From Rhizobium etli CFN 42 (GTDB lineage Bacteria; Pseudomonadota; Alphaproteobacteria; Rhizobiales; Rhizobiaceae): a DNA stretch of 64,000 nt. Of the stretch, positions 41,673 through 49,948 are shown in pieces. The stretch lies in the NCBI RefSeq assembly GCF_000092045.1, contig NC_007763.1, forward strand, positions 62,001-126,000, read 5' to 3'. Numbering within the stretch: the first letter of the stretch is position 1; the number at the start of each line of letters is the position of its first letter. The notes beneath the pieces were generated by a model. It made no database searches and was not told the DNA's origin. It worked only from the letters and a program-made list of their open reading frames with translations. Position numbers and translations under genes: made by a program.

Positions 41673-42611
41673 ATGCATCGCTATAAGTTTGTTCTGACGC
41701 GACCGTTGCAGTTCCTGCCCGTCATTTTCGGCATCAGCGTCATCACTTTCATTCTGGTCCGCCTGATCCCCGGTGATCCCGCCCGCAACATTCTCGGCAC
41801 GCGCGCGACGCCGGCAGCCCTTGCCGGCATCCGCGCCCAATACGGCCTCGATCAGCCGATGTGGGTGCAATATCTCTACTTCCTCAAGAACCTCGCCAAT
41901 GGCGAGATGGGCAAGTCGATCCTCTATAAAGTCGACGTGCTGAAGCTGATCGTCACCCGCATCGAGCCGACGCTTGCGCTCGTCGCCTCCAGCGTCCTGC
42001 TGTCGGTGCTGATCGCGGTGCCGCTGGCGGCAATCGCCGCACGCAATGCCGGCCGCGCGTCGGACCATGCGGTGCGCATCGTCTCGACCTTCGGCATCGG
42101 TTTTCCCCCCTTCTGGCTGGGACTGATGCTGATCATCCTCTTCAGTGTCGAGCTCGGCATGCTGCCGGTTTCGGGCTATGGCGAGACCATCGGCGACAAG
42201 CTTTCCCATCTTGTGCTGCCGAGCCTGACGGTGGCGCTGTCGCTCTCGATCGTTTTGACGCGAAGCCTGCGGGCGGCGATGATCGAAGCGCTGAAGTCGG
42301 ACGTCGCGACGGCGGCGCGCGCCCGCGGCATGCCGGAAGGCATCGTCTTCTGGCGGCATGTGCTGCCGAATTCGCTGGTGCCGACGATCAACCTGCTTGC
42401 GGTCAATATCGGCTGGCTGATCGGCGGCACGGTGGTGGTCGAGAGCGTCTTTGCGCTGCCCGGCATGGGGCAACTGCTTGTCAGGGCGATCTTTTCACGC
42501 GACTACATGGTGGTTCAGGGCGTCGCCATGGTCTTTGCCTGCGCCACCGTGCTCATCAATTTCCTCGCCGACATCGTCACCGTCGCCGTCGATCCGAGGG
42601 TGAAGTTATGA
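41673..42611 (+). CDS. Peptide ABC transporter permease (DppB type)
   Basis: The 312-residue permease has six predicted helices and the DppB/OppB features LIPGDPARNILG near residues 29-40, GLDQPMWVQYLYFLKNLANGEMGKSI and the ATPase-contact EAA loop LPEGIVFWRHVLPNSLVPTINL-like region around 220-240. It forms the translocation channel with the adjacent DppC-type subunit. It overlaps that gene as ATGA. It lies 51 bases after the second peptidase gene. Confidence 0.9.
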   Translation: MHRYKFVLTRPLQFLPVIFGISVITFILVRLIPGDPARNILGTRATPAALAGIRAQYGLDQPMWVQYLYFLKNLANGEMGKSILYKVDVLKLIVTRIEPTLALVASSVLLSVLIAVPLAAIAARNAGRASDHAVRIVSTFGIGFPPFWLGLMLIILFSVELGMLPVSGYGETIGDKLSHLVLPSLTVALSLSIVLTRSLRAAMIEALKSDVATAARARGMPEGIVFWRHVLPNSLVPTINLLAVNIGWLIGGTVVVESVFALPGMGQLLVRAIFSRDYMVVQGVAMVFACATVLINFLADIVTVAVDPRVKL

Positions 42612-43459
42612 GCGTCGAGGCGATCGTGCCTGCATCGCCCGGCTGGCGCCGGTTTTTCCGCCGGCAGCTGATGCTTGCCGTCGGTGCCGGCCTGCTGCTG
42701 TTTTTCGTCCTGCTGGCAGTCGGCGCGCCCATCATCGCGCCCTATGACCCGATCATGCAGAATGCCGAAGTGCGGCTGCAGGCGCCGTCATTGCTTCACC
42801 CGTTCGGCACCGACAATTTCGGCCGCGATATCCTGTCTCGCGTCATCTGGGGCGCGCGCATCGATCTGCAGATGGCGCTGATCGGCGTCATCTTCCCCTT
42901 TCTGATCGGCACGACGGTCGGCACGGTCGCCGGCTTCTTCGGCGGCATTGTCGACGCGCTGTTCATGCGTCTCGTCGATATCATCCTCGCCTTCCCCTTT
43001 CTCGTGCTGATGCTGTCGATCATCGCGATTCTCGGCCCTGGTCTCGGCAGCTTCTACATATCGATGGCGCTGGTCGGCTGGGTGTCCTATGCGCGGCTGA
43101 TCCGGGCGCAGATGCTGGTGCTGAAAAGCAGCGACTACGCCGTTGCCGCCGTCAGCCTCGGCTTCAGCCGCCCGCGCATCATGTTCCGCCACCTGCTGCC
43201 GAACGCAATCGCCGGATCGATCGTCTTTTCCATGTCCGATGCGACGCTGGTGCTGCTCAGCGGCGCCGCCGTCAGCTATCTCGGTCTCGGCGTCCAGCCG
43301 CCGATCGCCGAGTGGGGCGTCATGGTTGCGGAAGGGCAGAGTTTCATCACCACCGCCTGGTGGATCACGCTGTTCCCTGGCCTTTCCATCGTCTGCCTCG
43401 CCTTCGGTTTCAGCATGCTGGGCGATGCGCTGGGCGAGTTGCTGGGGGTGCACGAATGA
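42608..43459 (+). CDS. Peptide ABC transporter permease (DppC type)
   Basis: The 283-residue subunit has the N-terminal hydrophobic segment typical of DppC (LMLAVGAGLLLFFVLLAVGAP), then HPFGTDNFGRDILSRVIWGARIDL and the EAA loop GFSRPRIMFRHLLPNAIAG. It pairs with the DppB-type permease. Both ends overlap neighbouring genes as ATGA, so the whole transporter is translationally coupled. Confidence 0.9.
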   Translation: MSVEAIVPASPGWRRFFRRQLMLAVGAGLLLFFVLLAVGAPIIAPYDPIMQNAEVRLQAPSLLHPFGTDNFGRDILSRVIWGARIDLQMALIGVIFPFLIGTTVGTVAGFFGGIVDALFMRLVDIILAFPFLVLMLSIIAILGPGLGSFYISMALVGWVSYARLIRAQMLVLKSSDYAVAAVSLGFSRPRIMFRHLLPNAIAGSIVFSMSDATLVLLSGAAVSYLGLGVQPPIAEWGVMVAEGQSFITTAWWITLFPGLSIVCLAFGFSMLGDALGELLGVHE

Positions 43460-45189
43460 GCGGCTCCCTGCTCTCCGTTCGCGATCTCACCGTCAGCGCC
43501 CATCTCGATTCCGGCCCGCGCACGCTGCTTGATGCAGTGTCGCTCGATCTCGGCAAGGGCGAGGTCCTCGGCCTCGTCGGCGAGAGCGGTTCAGGCAAGA
43601 GCCTGTTCTGCCGCTCCCTGCTGCGGCTGCTGCCCTCCTCGCTGTTGAAGATCGAAAGCGGATCGGTGCTGCTCGAAGGACGCGACCTCATGCGGGTCGA
43701 CGACGGCGAAATGCTGACGGTGCGCGGCGGCGAGGTCGGCATGATCTTCCAGAACCCGACCAGCCATCTCGACCCGGTGATGCGGGTCGGCGAGCAGATC
43801 GCCGAGGGCATTCGCTATCACGAGAGGCTCGGCGCCCGCGAGGCTCGCGCTGCTGCGACTGATATCCTGGCGCAGGTCGGCTTCCCCGATCCGAAGCGTC
43901 AGTACGACAGCTATCCACACGAATTTTCCGGCGGCATGCGGCAGCGGGCAATGATCGGCGTGGCTTTGTCCTGCAACCCGAAAATCCTGATTGCCGACGA
44001 GCCGACGACGGCACTCGATGTGACCATCCAGGCACAGATCCTGCGGCTGTTAATCGATATTCGCGACCGGCGCGGACTGTCGATCATTCTCATTACCCAT
44101 GATCTTGGCATCGTCGCCCAGACCTGCGACCGCATTGCCGTGATGCGCGGCGGCAAGCTGATTGAAGCGGGGCCGAAGCGGGCGATCCTCGCACGGCCGC
44201 AGCATCCCTATACAGTCAGCCTGATCGACAGCCACCCTTCGATGTCAGGCGAGACTCCCACGTCCTCGCCCGAGGTGGCGGTCGCCGGCCGGCAGGCGGG
44301 ACTAATGCTTGAAATCGACGATCTCCATGTGCAGTTCAGAGCCGGCGGCGGCCTGCTGAAGGGCGGCGCCAAGACGGTCAGCGCGGTTTCCGGCGTCAGC
44401 CTGCAGATCCTGGCCGGGGAGACGGTCGGCATCGTCGGTGAATCCGGCAGCGGCAAGAGCACGCTTGCCCGCGCCGTGCTTGGCCTTACGCCCCTTTCCT
44501 CCGGTCATGTCACTTTCGACGGCGTCGATCTGGCGCTGCAGAAGCGCGCGGGCCTGGCAAAGCTCAGGCGCGAAACGGCGATGGTTTTCCAGGACCCCTA
44601 TAATGCGCTCAATCCTGGATTGACGATCGGTCAGATGCTTGCGGAGGTGCTGAAGGTGCAGGGCAAGGTGGCCAAGGCGGATATCCCGGCGCGGATCGAC
44701 GCTCTGCTCGATCTCGTCGGCCTCGAACGCGAATTCGCTGGCCGCAAACCGCGCAGCATGAGCGGCGGCCAGTGCCAGCGCGCCGGCATCGCCCGGGCCC
44801 TCGCCGTCGACCCGAAGATGATCATTGCCGATGAATGTGTCGCCGCCCTCGACGTCACCATTCAGGCGCAGATCATCGAACTCTTCCGCGAGCTCACCGC
44901 GAAGATGAACCTGACGCTGATCTTCATCGCCCATGATCTCGCGATCGTCCGCAATCTCTGCGAACGCGTGGTCGTCATGTATCGCGGCGAGATCGTCGAG
45001 GAAGGCCGCTGCGAAGAGGTCTTCGCGCGGCCGAAGCATGCCTATACGGCGGCGCTGATCGCCGCCATTCCCGACATCGATCCCGACAAGCCGCTGCCGC
45101 GGGGCGCCGGCGGCAAGGAGGATCTGCAATCGATACCGATCCAGCCCATCAAAACGCATGCCATAACAACGAAGGGGACGAACTCATGA
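43456..45189 (+). CDS. Peptide ABC transporter, fused DppD-DppF ATPase
   Basis: The 577-residue protein contains two complete ABC ATPases: Walker A GESGSGKSLF (about 36-45) with LSGGMRQR-like signature FSGGMRQRAMIGVAL, and Walker A GESGSGKSTL (about 330) with MSGGQCQRAGIARAL. The two Walker B sites are LIADEPTTALD and IIADECVAALD. In the second, Cys replaces the usual Pro after Glu (DEC instead of DEP). Fused oligopeptide ATPases of this kind serve GsiA-like importers. It overlaps both neighbours by four bases. Confidence 0.9.
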   Translation: MSGSLLSVRDLTVSAHLDSGPRTLLDAVSLDLGKGEVLGLVGESGSGKSLFCRSLLRLLPSSLLKIESGSVLLEGRDLMRVDDGEMLTVRGGEVGMIFQNPTSHLDPVMRVGEQIAEGIRYHERLGAREARAAATDILAQVGFPDPKRQYDSYPHEFSGGMRQRAMIGVALSCNPKILIADEPTTALDVTIQAQILRLLIDIRDRRGLSIILITHDLGIVAQTCDRIAVMRGGKLIEAGPKRAILARPQHPYTVSLIDSHPSMSGETPTSSPEVAVAGRQAGLMLEIDDLHVQFRAGGGLLKGGAKTVSAVSGVSLQILAGETVGIVGESGSGKSTLARAVLGLTPLSSGHVTFDGVDLALQKRAGLAKLRRETAMVFQDPYNALNPGLTIGQMLAEVLKVQGKVAKADIPARIDALLDLVGLEREFAGRKPRSMSGGQCQRAGIARALAVDPKMIIADECVAALDVTIQAQIIELFRELTAKMNLTLIFIAHDLAIVRNLCERVVVMYRGEIVEEGRCEEVFARPKHAYTAALIAAIPDIDPDKPLPRGAGGKEDLQSIPIQPIKTHAITTKGTNS

Positions 45190-46700
45190 CAAACAGGTGG
45201 AAATCAATCGGGCTCGCAGCCTTCCTCGCCGGTCTGGCGCTCAGCGCCAGCTATGCCGAAGCCGCCGGTGTGCTCACCATCGGCCGCCGCGAGGATTCGA
45301 CGATATTCGATCCGATTAAAACTGCCCAGAACATCGACAATTGGGTATTCTCAAACGTCTACGACGTGCTGATCCGCGTCGACAAGACAGGCACGAAGCT
45401 GGAGCCCGGTCTTGCCGAAAGCTGGACGGCCTCGGATGAGGGCCTGACCTACACCTTCAAGATTCGCGATACGAAATTTTCCGACGGTTCGCCGCTGACG
45501 GCAGAAGACGCGGCCTACAGTCTTCTGCGCATTCGCGACGATCCTGCCTCGCTCTGGAGCGATTCCTACAAGGTGATTGAAACGGCGATCGCGACCGACA
45601 CGCATACGCTGACGATCAAGCTCAAAAACCCGTCTGCGCCGTTCCTCTCGACGCTTGCGCTGCCCAATGCTTCGGTCATCTCCAAGAAGGGCATGGAGTC
45701 CCTGGGTGCCGAGGCCTACGGCGAAAAGCCGGTCGCATCCGGCGCCTTCGTCATTGACGAATGGCGGCGCGGCGACCGGGTGATCCTGAAGAAGAACCCC
45801 AACTTCTGGCAGGCCGACCGCGTCAAGCTCGACGGCGTCGAATGGATCTCGGTTCCTGACGACAACACCCGAATGCTGAACGTTCAGGCCGGTGAGCTGG
45901 ATGCGGCGATATTTGTTCCCTTCTCCCGCGTCGAAGAGCTGAAAAAGGATCCCAATCTCAATGTCGACATCGATGCTTCGACGCGAGAGGACCATCTGCT
46001 GATCAATCACGCGCATGGTGCGCTCGGCAAAAAGGAAGTCCGTCAGGCGCTCGATATGGCCATCGACAAGAATGCGATTGTCGATGCCGTGACCTTCGGC
46101 CAGGGAACTGTCGCCAATTCCTACATTCCGAAGGGAGCTCTCTTTCACTACGCCGACAATCTGCAGCGGCCCTACGATCCCGCGAAGGCCAAGGAGATGC
46201 TGGCGGCGGCCGGAGCGTCCGATCTGACGCTGAATTACCTCGTGCGCGCGGGCGACGAAGTCGACGAACAGACGGCCATCCTAGTCCAGCAGCAGTTGCG
46301 GAAGGCTGGCATCACCGCCAACCTGCAGAAGGTCGATCCGAGCCAGGAATGGGACATGACCGTTGCCGGGGATTACGACATCTCGGTCAACTACTGGACC
46401 AACGACATTCTCGATCCGGACCAGAAGACCACCTTCGTTCTCGGCCATGATTCCAATAACAACTATCTGACCAACTATAAGAACGAGGCGGTGAAGGAAC
46501 TGGTCGCCAAGGCGCGTCTCGAGCTCGACCCGAAGAAGCGTGAAGAGATGTATGTCGATCTGCAGAAAATGGCGAAGGAAGACGTCAACTGGATCGACCT
46601 CTATTACAGCCCTTATATCAACGTCTCGCGCAAGAATATCGACAACTTCCACCAGAACCCGCTCGGCCGTTTCTTCCTGGAGGATACGGTCAAGAACTGA
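45186..46700 (+). CDS. Peptide-binding protein of the ABC importer (DppA/SBP_bac_5 type)
   Basis: This 504-residue periplasmic protein has a signal peptide (about residues 1-27, ending in YAEAAG) and the family-5 binding fold: TYTFKIRDTKFSDGSPLTAEDAAYS, then the C-terminal domain with NYWTNDILDPDQ. It should bind small peptides or a peptide-like signal and hand them to the permease. It is last in the pip-dpp unit and is followed by a strong terminator. Confidence 0.9.
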   Translation: MTNRWKSIGLAAFLAGLALSASYAEAAGVLTIGRREDSTIFDPIKTAQNIDNWVFSNVYDVLIRVDKTGTKLEPGLAESWTASDEGLTYTFKIRDTKFSDGSPLTAEDAAYSLLRIRDDPASLWSDSYKVIETAIATDTHTLTIKLKNPSAPFLSTLALPNASVISKKGMESLGAEAYGEKPVASGAFVIDEWRRGDRVILKKNPNFWQADRVKLDGVEWISVPDDNTRMLNVQAGELDAAIFVPFSRVEELKKDPNLNVDIDASTREDHLLINHAHGALGKKEVRQALDMAIDKNAIVDAVTFGQGTVANSYIPKGALFHYADNLQRPYDPAKAKEMLAAAGASDLTLNYLVRAGDEVDEQTAILVQQQLRKAGITANLQKVDPSQEWDMTVAGDYDISVNYWTNDILDPDQKTTFVLGHDSNNNYLTNYKNEAVKELVAKARLELDPKKREEMYVDLQKMAKEDVNWIDLYYSPYINVSRKNIDNFHQNPLGRFFLEDTVKN

Positions 46701-46719
46701 GGTCCGGCAGTTCGCAAGC

Positions 46720-46746
46720 GCTCCGCCGCCGTGAAGGCGGCGGAGC
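46720..46746 (+). terminator. Rho-independent terminator after the peptide importer
   Basis: A perfect 11-base stem (46720-46730 with 46736-46746) and a five-base loop (gtgaa) are followed by ctgtttatt. It closes the plus-strand peptide-transporter transcript and may also act on the convergent glutathione-transferase transcript. Confidence 0.8.
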
Positions 46747-46783
46747 CTGTTTATTGCTGCGACACGTCGCTGATGCGGCTTGC

Positions 46784-47659
46784 TTACTCGGCGGCCGCCA
46801 GCTTGTCTTGCGTCCTGGTCTCGAAGTCGCTGGCGTCGTGGCGCTCGTGCAATTGCGTCGAGGGTTCGCCGGAGAGGCGATTGACCATCCGGCCGCGCTG
46901 TACGGCCGGCCTGCTGTGGATGGCGTCGGCCCAGCGCAGCACGTTCTTGTAGTCCTCGACCTGCAGGAACTCGGCCGCCCCGTAGGTCCAGCCCTTCACC
47001 AGGCCACCATACCAGGGCCAGATGGCAATATCGGCGATCGTGTATTGGCTGCCTGCCACATATTCGCTTTCGGCAAGACGGCGATCGAGTACGTCGAGTT
47101 GACGCTTCACTTCCATCGCGAACCGGTCGATCGCATATTCGATCTTGACAGGCGCATAGGCGTAGAAATGGCCGAAGCCGCCGCCGAGATAGGGCGCGCT
47201 TCCCATCTGCCAGAACAGCCACGACAGGCATTCGGCGCGCTCACTCGGCTCGGTCGGCAAGAAAGCGCCGAATTTCTCGGCGAGATAGGTGAGGATGGCG
47301 CCGGACTCGAAGACGCGGATCGGCTTCGGGCCGCTGCGGTCCATCAGCGCCGGGATCTTGGAGTTGGGATTGACGGCGACAAAGCCGCTGCCGAACTGGT
47401 CGCCCTCGCCGATCTTGATCAGCCAGGCGTCGTACTCAGCACCGCTATGGCCAAGGGCCAGCAGTTCCTCGAGCATGATCGTGACCTTCTGGCCGTTCGG
47501 CGTGCCGAGCGAATAAAGCTGCAGCGGGTGGCGGCCGATCGGAAGCTCCTTCTCATGTGTCGGTCCTGCTATCGGGCGGTTGATGTTGGCGAATTGGCCA
47601 CCATTTGCCTTGTTCCAGGTCCAGACCTTCGGGGGGATATAGTCGGAGGTACCGCTCAT
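46784..47659 (-). CDS. yghU: Glutathione S-transferase-like disulfide reductase (YghU/Nu-class)
   Basis: The 291-residue protein has the YghU-type extended N terminus (YIPPKVWTWNKANGGQFANINRPIAGPTHEKELP), a thioredoxin-like domain with QLYSLGTPNGQKVTIMLEEL, and ALMDRSGPKPIRVFESGAILTYLAEK for glutathione binding. A helical C-terminal domain follows. Members reduce disulfides with glutathione in the cytoplasm. AGGAG lies 8 bases before the ATG. It is a single gene convergent with the peptide importer. Confidence 0.9.
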   Translation of the reverse strand: MSGTSDYIPPKVWTWNKANGGQFANINRPIAGPTHEKELPIGRHPLQLYSLGTPNGQKVTIMLEELLALGHSGAEYDAWLIKIGEGDQFGSGFVAVNPNSKIPALMDRSGPKPIRVFESGAILTYLAEKFGAFLPTEPSERAECLSWLFWQMGSAPYLGGGFGHFYAYAPVKIEYAIDRFAMEVKRQLDVLDRRLAESEYVAGSQYTIADIAIWPWYGGLVKGWTYGAAEFLQVEDYKNVLRWADAIHSRPAVQRGRMVNRLSGEPSTQLHERHDASDFETRTQDKLAAAE

Positions 47660-47814
47660 CTTTTAAACTCCTGGCATTGATCAGACAGAGCGCGACGCCG
47701 GTTGGGTCGCCGCATTTTTCCTGACATAGCAGAGGCGATGAGGTTTTGTCACAGCTATCGGAGCGGCTTCACGCAATCGTCAGAGCCTTGGCAACCCTGA
47801 CGAAAACGGCCGGT

Positions 47815-47922
47815 TCAGGCCGCACCCTCGATCAATCGTTTGGCGACCGCGCCTCCCATCGCGCCCGCTCGGATAATGGCAAAGTTCGGATCTGAAACCT
47901 CGATGTTGTGACGGCACCGCAT
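47815..47922 (-). pseudogene. Possible remnant of an NAD(P)-binding dehydrogenase N terminus
   Basis: A 35-codon frame ends in NFAIIRAGAMGGAVAKRLIEGAA. This resembles the Rossmann GAGAMGG loop of 3-hydroxyisobutyrate dehydrogenase or related reductases and then stops. Nothing in the following sequence continues the fold. It could be chance. Confidence 0.3.
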
Positions 47923-48021
47923 GAGAGCTACCGCCGATCGGACGGCCGTCAATTGCGACAATGCGGCTGAATTCTCGCCTTGAGGCGGGCGATGGTTGCC
48001 AAATGCCGGCGGCAGTCCGGC

Positions 48022-48035
48022 TTGACTTTAGTCAA
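48022..48035. promoter_or_regulatory. FNR/FixK-type box upstream of the stress-protein gene
   Basis: TTGACTTTAGTCAA is a perfect palindrome with the TTGAY-N4-RTCAA pattern of FNR/FixK/FnrN sites (anaerobox). Its centre is about 68 bases before the chosen start, a position that suits activation near -41 of a promoter. Universal stress proteins are commonly controlled by these regulators under low oxygen. Confidence 0.6.
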
Positions 48036-48096
48036 AGCAGACGCTGTCGCTAGCGCTATGATCAGGAAAATGACTCCATTCGAGGATATTGATCTC

Positions 48097-48564
48097 ATGT
48101 ATCGCACGATCATCTGCTGCATCGGCATGGGCTCGAGACAGACGGCCGAGCGTCTGCTGCGCCGGGCTGCGGCGCTGGTGGACGAAGGCGGAACGATCTT
48201 CGTCATGCACGTCATTGAAAATATCCCGCGCCACCACCTGACAGACATCCCCGAGGAATTCGAGACGGCTGCCATTATCGACGCCGAACGGAAACTTGCG
48301 TCGCTGTGCAAGGAGCTGGACATCCCGGCGATGATCGAGGTTCGCATCGGCGTTGCCGCCTCGCTGCTCGTGTCGGCCGCAAGGGAGAGAGCGGCCGAGC
48401 TAATCCTGCTGTCATCCCACGTGCCTGATATCACCGATTATGTCTTCTCCTCGATCGTCGAGAAGGTCGCGCGCCATGCCGGGTGCTCGGTACTCATCGA
48501 CCGGCGCCTCGATCATGCCGATGAAGACTCTGCGGCTCAAACAGAAGACGCCGCTTCGCTCTGA
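48097..48564 (+). CDS. Universal stress protein (UspA family)
   Basis: The 155-residue protein has the UspA fold. It starts with MYRTIICCIGMGSRQTAERLLRRAA, has EVRIGVAASLLVSAARERAAELILLSSHVPD, and ends with the domain-closing VEKVARHAGCSVLIDR. The usual ATP-binding glycine-rich loop is degenerate (LLSSHVPDITDYVFSS), so ATP binding is doubtful. The ATG at 48097 was chosen as the family start. ATGs up to 39 codons earlier are possible. An FNR-type box upstream suggests induction at low oxygen. Confidence 0.75.
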   Translation: MYRTIICCIGMGSRQTAERLLRRAAALVDEGGTIFVMHVIENIPRHHLTDIPEEFETAAIIDAERKLASLCKELDIPAMIEVRIGVAASLLVSAARERAAELILLSSHVPDITDYVFSSIVEKVARHAGCSVLIDRRLDHADEDSAAQTEDAASL

Positions 48565-48696
48565 TCCTGGCGAGCCGCCGCCGATCATGGCACGGCGGGC
48601 TTTTGACGTTTGACCACCCCCTCCCCTGCGGCGGCCAGGCAACCTATATCAATCCCAACCCAACCAGCAGTATTCACTGCCCGACCGGAGAGATGC

Positions 48697-49611
48697 ATGA
48701 GCCAGGATCCCTATGAGCTTCTGGGCGTGAGGCGGGATGCCACGCAGAAGGATATTCAGAGCGCGTTCCGCAAGCTCGCCAAGAAACTTCACCCCGATCT
48801 CAACCCCGGCGACAGACACGCCGAGGAAAAGTTCAAGGAGATTTCGACCGCCTACGAGATTTTGAGTGATGAGGAAAAGCGCGGCCGCTTCGACCGCGGC
48901 GAGATCGATATGTCGGGCGCCGAGCGGGCCCAGCGCAACTATTATCGCGATTATGCCTCGGCAAGCGGTCCCAACGATCCCTATCACAACAGCGCCGGCT
49001 TCGCCGATTTCGGCGACGCCGATGATATCTTTGCGAGCTTCTTTTCGCGCCGCACCGGCGGTGGCCGAGCGCGCAGCCATGGCCAGGACGGGCGTTTCTC
49101 CATGGAGGTCGATTTCCTCGAGGCCGTCAACGGCGCCAAAACCGAGGTCAAGTTTCCCAATGGCCCCGCGCTCGAGGTGCAGATCCCACCGGGAACCCGC
49201 GATGGCCAGACCTTGCGGCTGCGCGGCAAGGGTGAGCCGGGCATCGGGGGCGGACCGGCGGGCGACGCGCTGATCGAAATCCGGGTGCGGCCGCATCGCT
49301 TCTTCACGCGTGACGGCGACGACATCCGCCTGGAGCTGCCGATTTCGCTCGGCGAAGCGGTGCTCGGAGGCAAGATTCGCGCACCGACGCCGTCCGGACC
49401 TGTCAGTCTCACGCTGCCGCCGCATTCCAACACCGGCAAAGTTCTGCGCCTCAAGGGCAAGGGCGTTCCGAAACGCGGCGGCGGGCACGGTGACGTCTAC
49501 GTCTCGCTGAAGATCGTATTGCCCGATCGCCCCGACGACCGGCTGACGTCCCTGGTGCAGGAATGGGCGGCCGCACATCCATACGATCCGAGGAAGAACA
49601 TGGAGGCCTGA
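48697..49611 (+). CDS. cbpA: DnaJ-family co-chaperone, CbpA-like
   Basis: The 304-residue protein has a J domain with the DnaK-activating HPD at residues 32-34 ([11 protein letters not shown]). A Gly/Ser-rich linker follows, then two C-terminal peptide-binding domains ([43 protein letters not shown]), without the zinc-finger Cys repeats of DnaJ. That is the CbpA layout. GGAG lies 7 bases before the ATG. The modulator gene follows after two bases. Confidence 0.88.
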   Translation: MSQDPYELLGVRRDATQKDIQSAFRKLAKKLHPDLNPGDRHAEEKFKEISTAYEILSDEEKRGRFDRGEIDMSGAERAQRNYYRDYASASGPNDPYHNSAGFADFGDADDIFASFFSRRTGGGRARSHGQDGRFSMEVDFLEAVNGAKTEVKFPNGPALEVQIPPGTRDGQTLRLRGKGEPGIGGGPAGDALIEIRVRPHRFFTRDGDDIRLELPISLGEAVLGGKIRAPTPSGPVSLTLPPHSNTGKVLRLKGKGVPKRGGGHGDVYVSLKIVLPDRPDDRLTSLVQEWAAAHPYDPRKNMEA

Positions 49612-49613
49612 TC

Positions 49614-49937
49614 ATGGATGATCTCGAATTCCGTCTTTGCTTGAAAATCGATGTCGTCCAGCTCGATTTCTGGGTCGAACAGGGCTGGCTGATCCCGGAG
49701 ACGTCGAGTGGCCAGCGACGGTTTCGCGACGCCGACGTCGCCCGCGCGAGGCTCATCCTGGACCTGATGGGGAATATGGGCGTCAACGAAGCCGGCGTTG
49801 ATATCGTCATGGAGCTGGTGGACGAGCTGCACGGGCTGCGGGAAACGATGGCCATGCTGATGTCAGCTATCAATAGCCAGGAGCGGGATGTTCAGCGCCG
49901 ACTGTTCGCGAGTCTGGAAGATCTCGACCGGTCTTAA
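49614..49937 (+). CDS. cbpM: Chaperone modulator CbpM
   Basis: The 107-residue protein has a MerR-like helix-turn-helix motif (VVQLDFWVEQGWLIPETSSGQRRFRDADVARARLI) followed by a helical tail, as in CbpM, which binds the CbpA J domain and blocks its action on DnaK. Its position directly after the cbpA-like gene supports this over a DNA-binding role. The ATG at 49614 was chosen over an upstream in-frame codon inside cbpA. Confidence 0.85.
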   Translation: MDDLEFRLCLKIDVVQLDFWVEQGWLIPETSSGQRRFRDADVARARLILDLMGNMGVNEAGVDIVMELVDELHGLRETMAMLMSAINSQERDVQRRLFASLEDLDRS

Positions 49938-49948
49938 CATGACCATGC

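Noticed and set aside
40728..42473. Minus-strand open frame of 581 codons opposite the second peptidase and DppB genes
   Set aside because: It spans two genes with clear catalytic and membrane features on the plus strand, and its own translation is a repetitive His/Asp/Gln/Arg-rich string.
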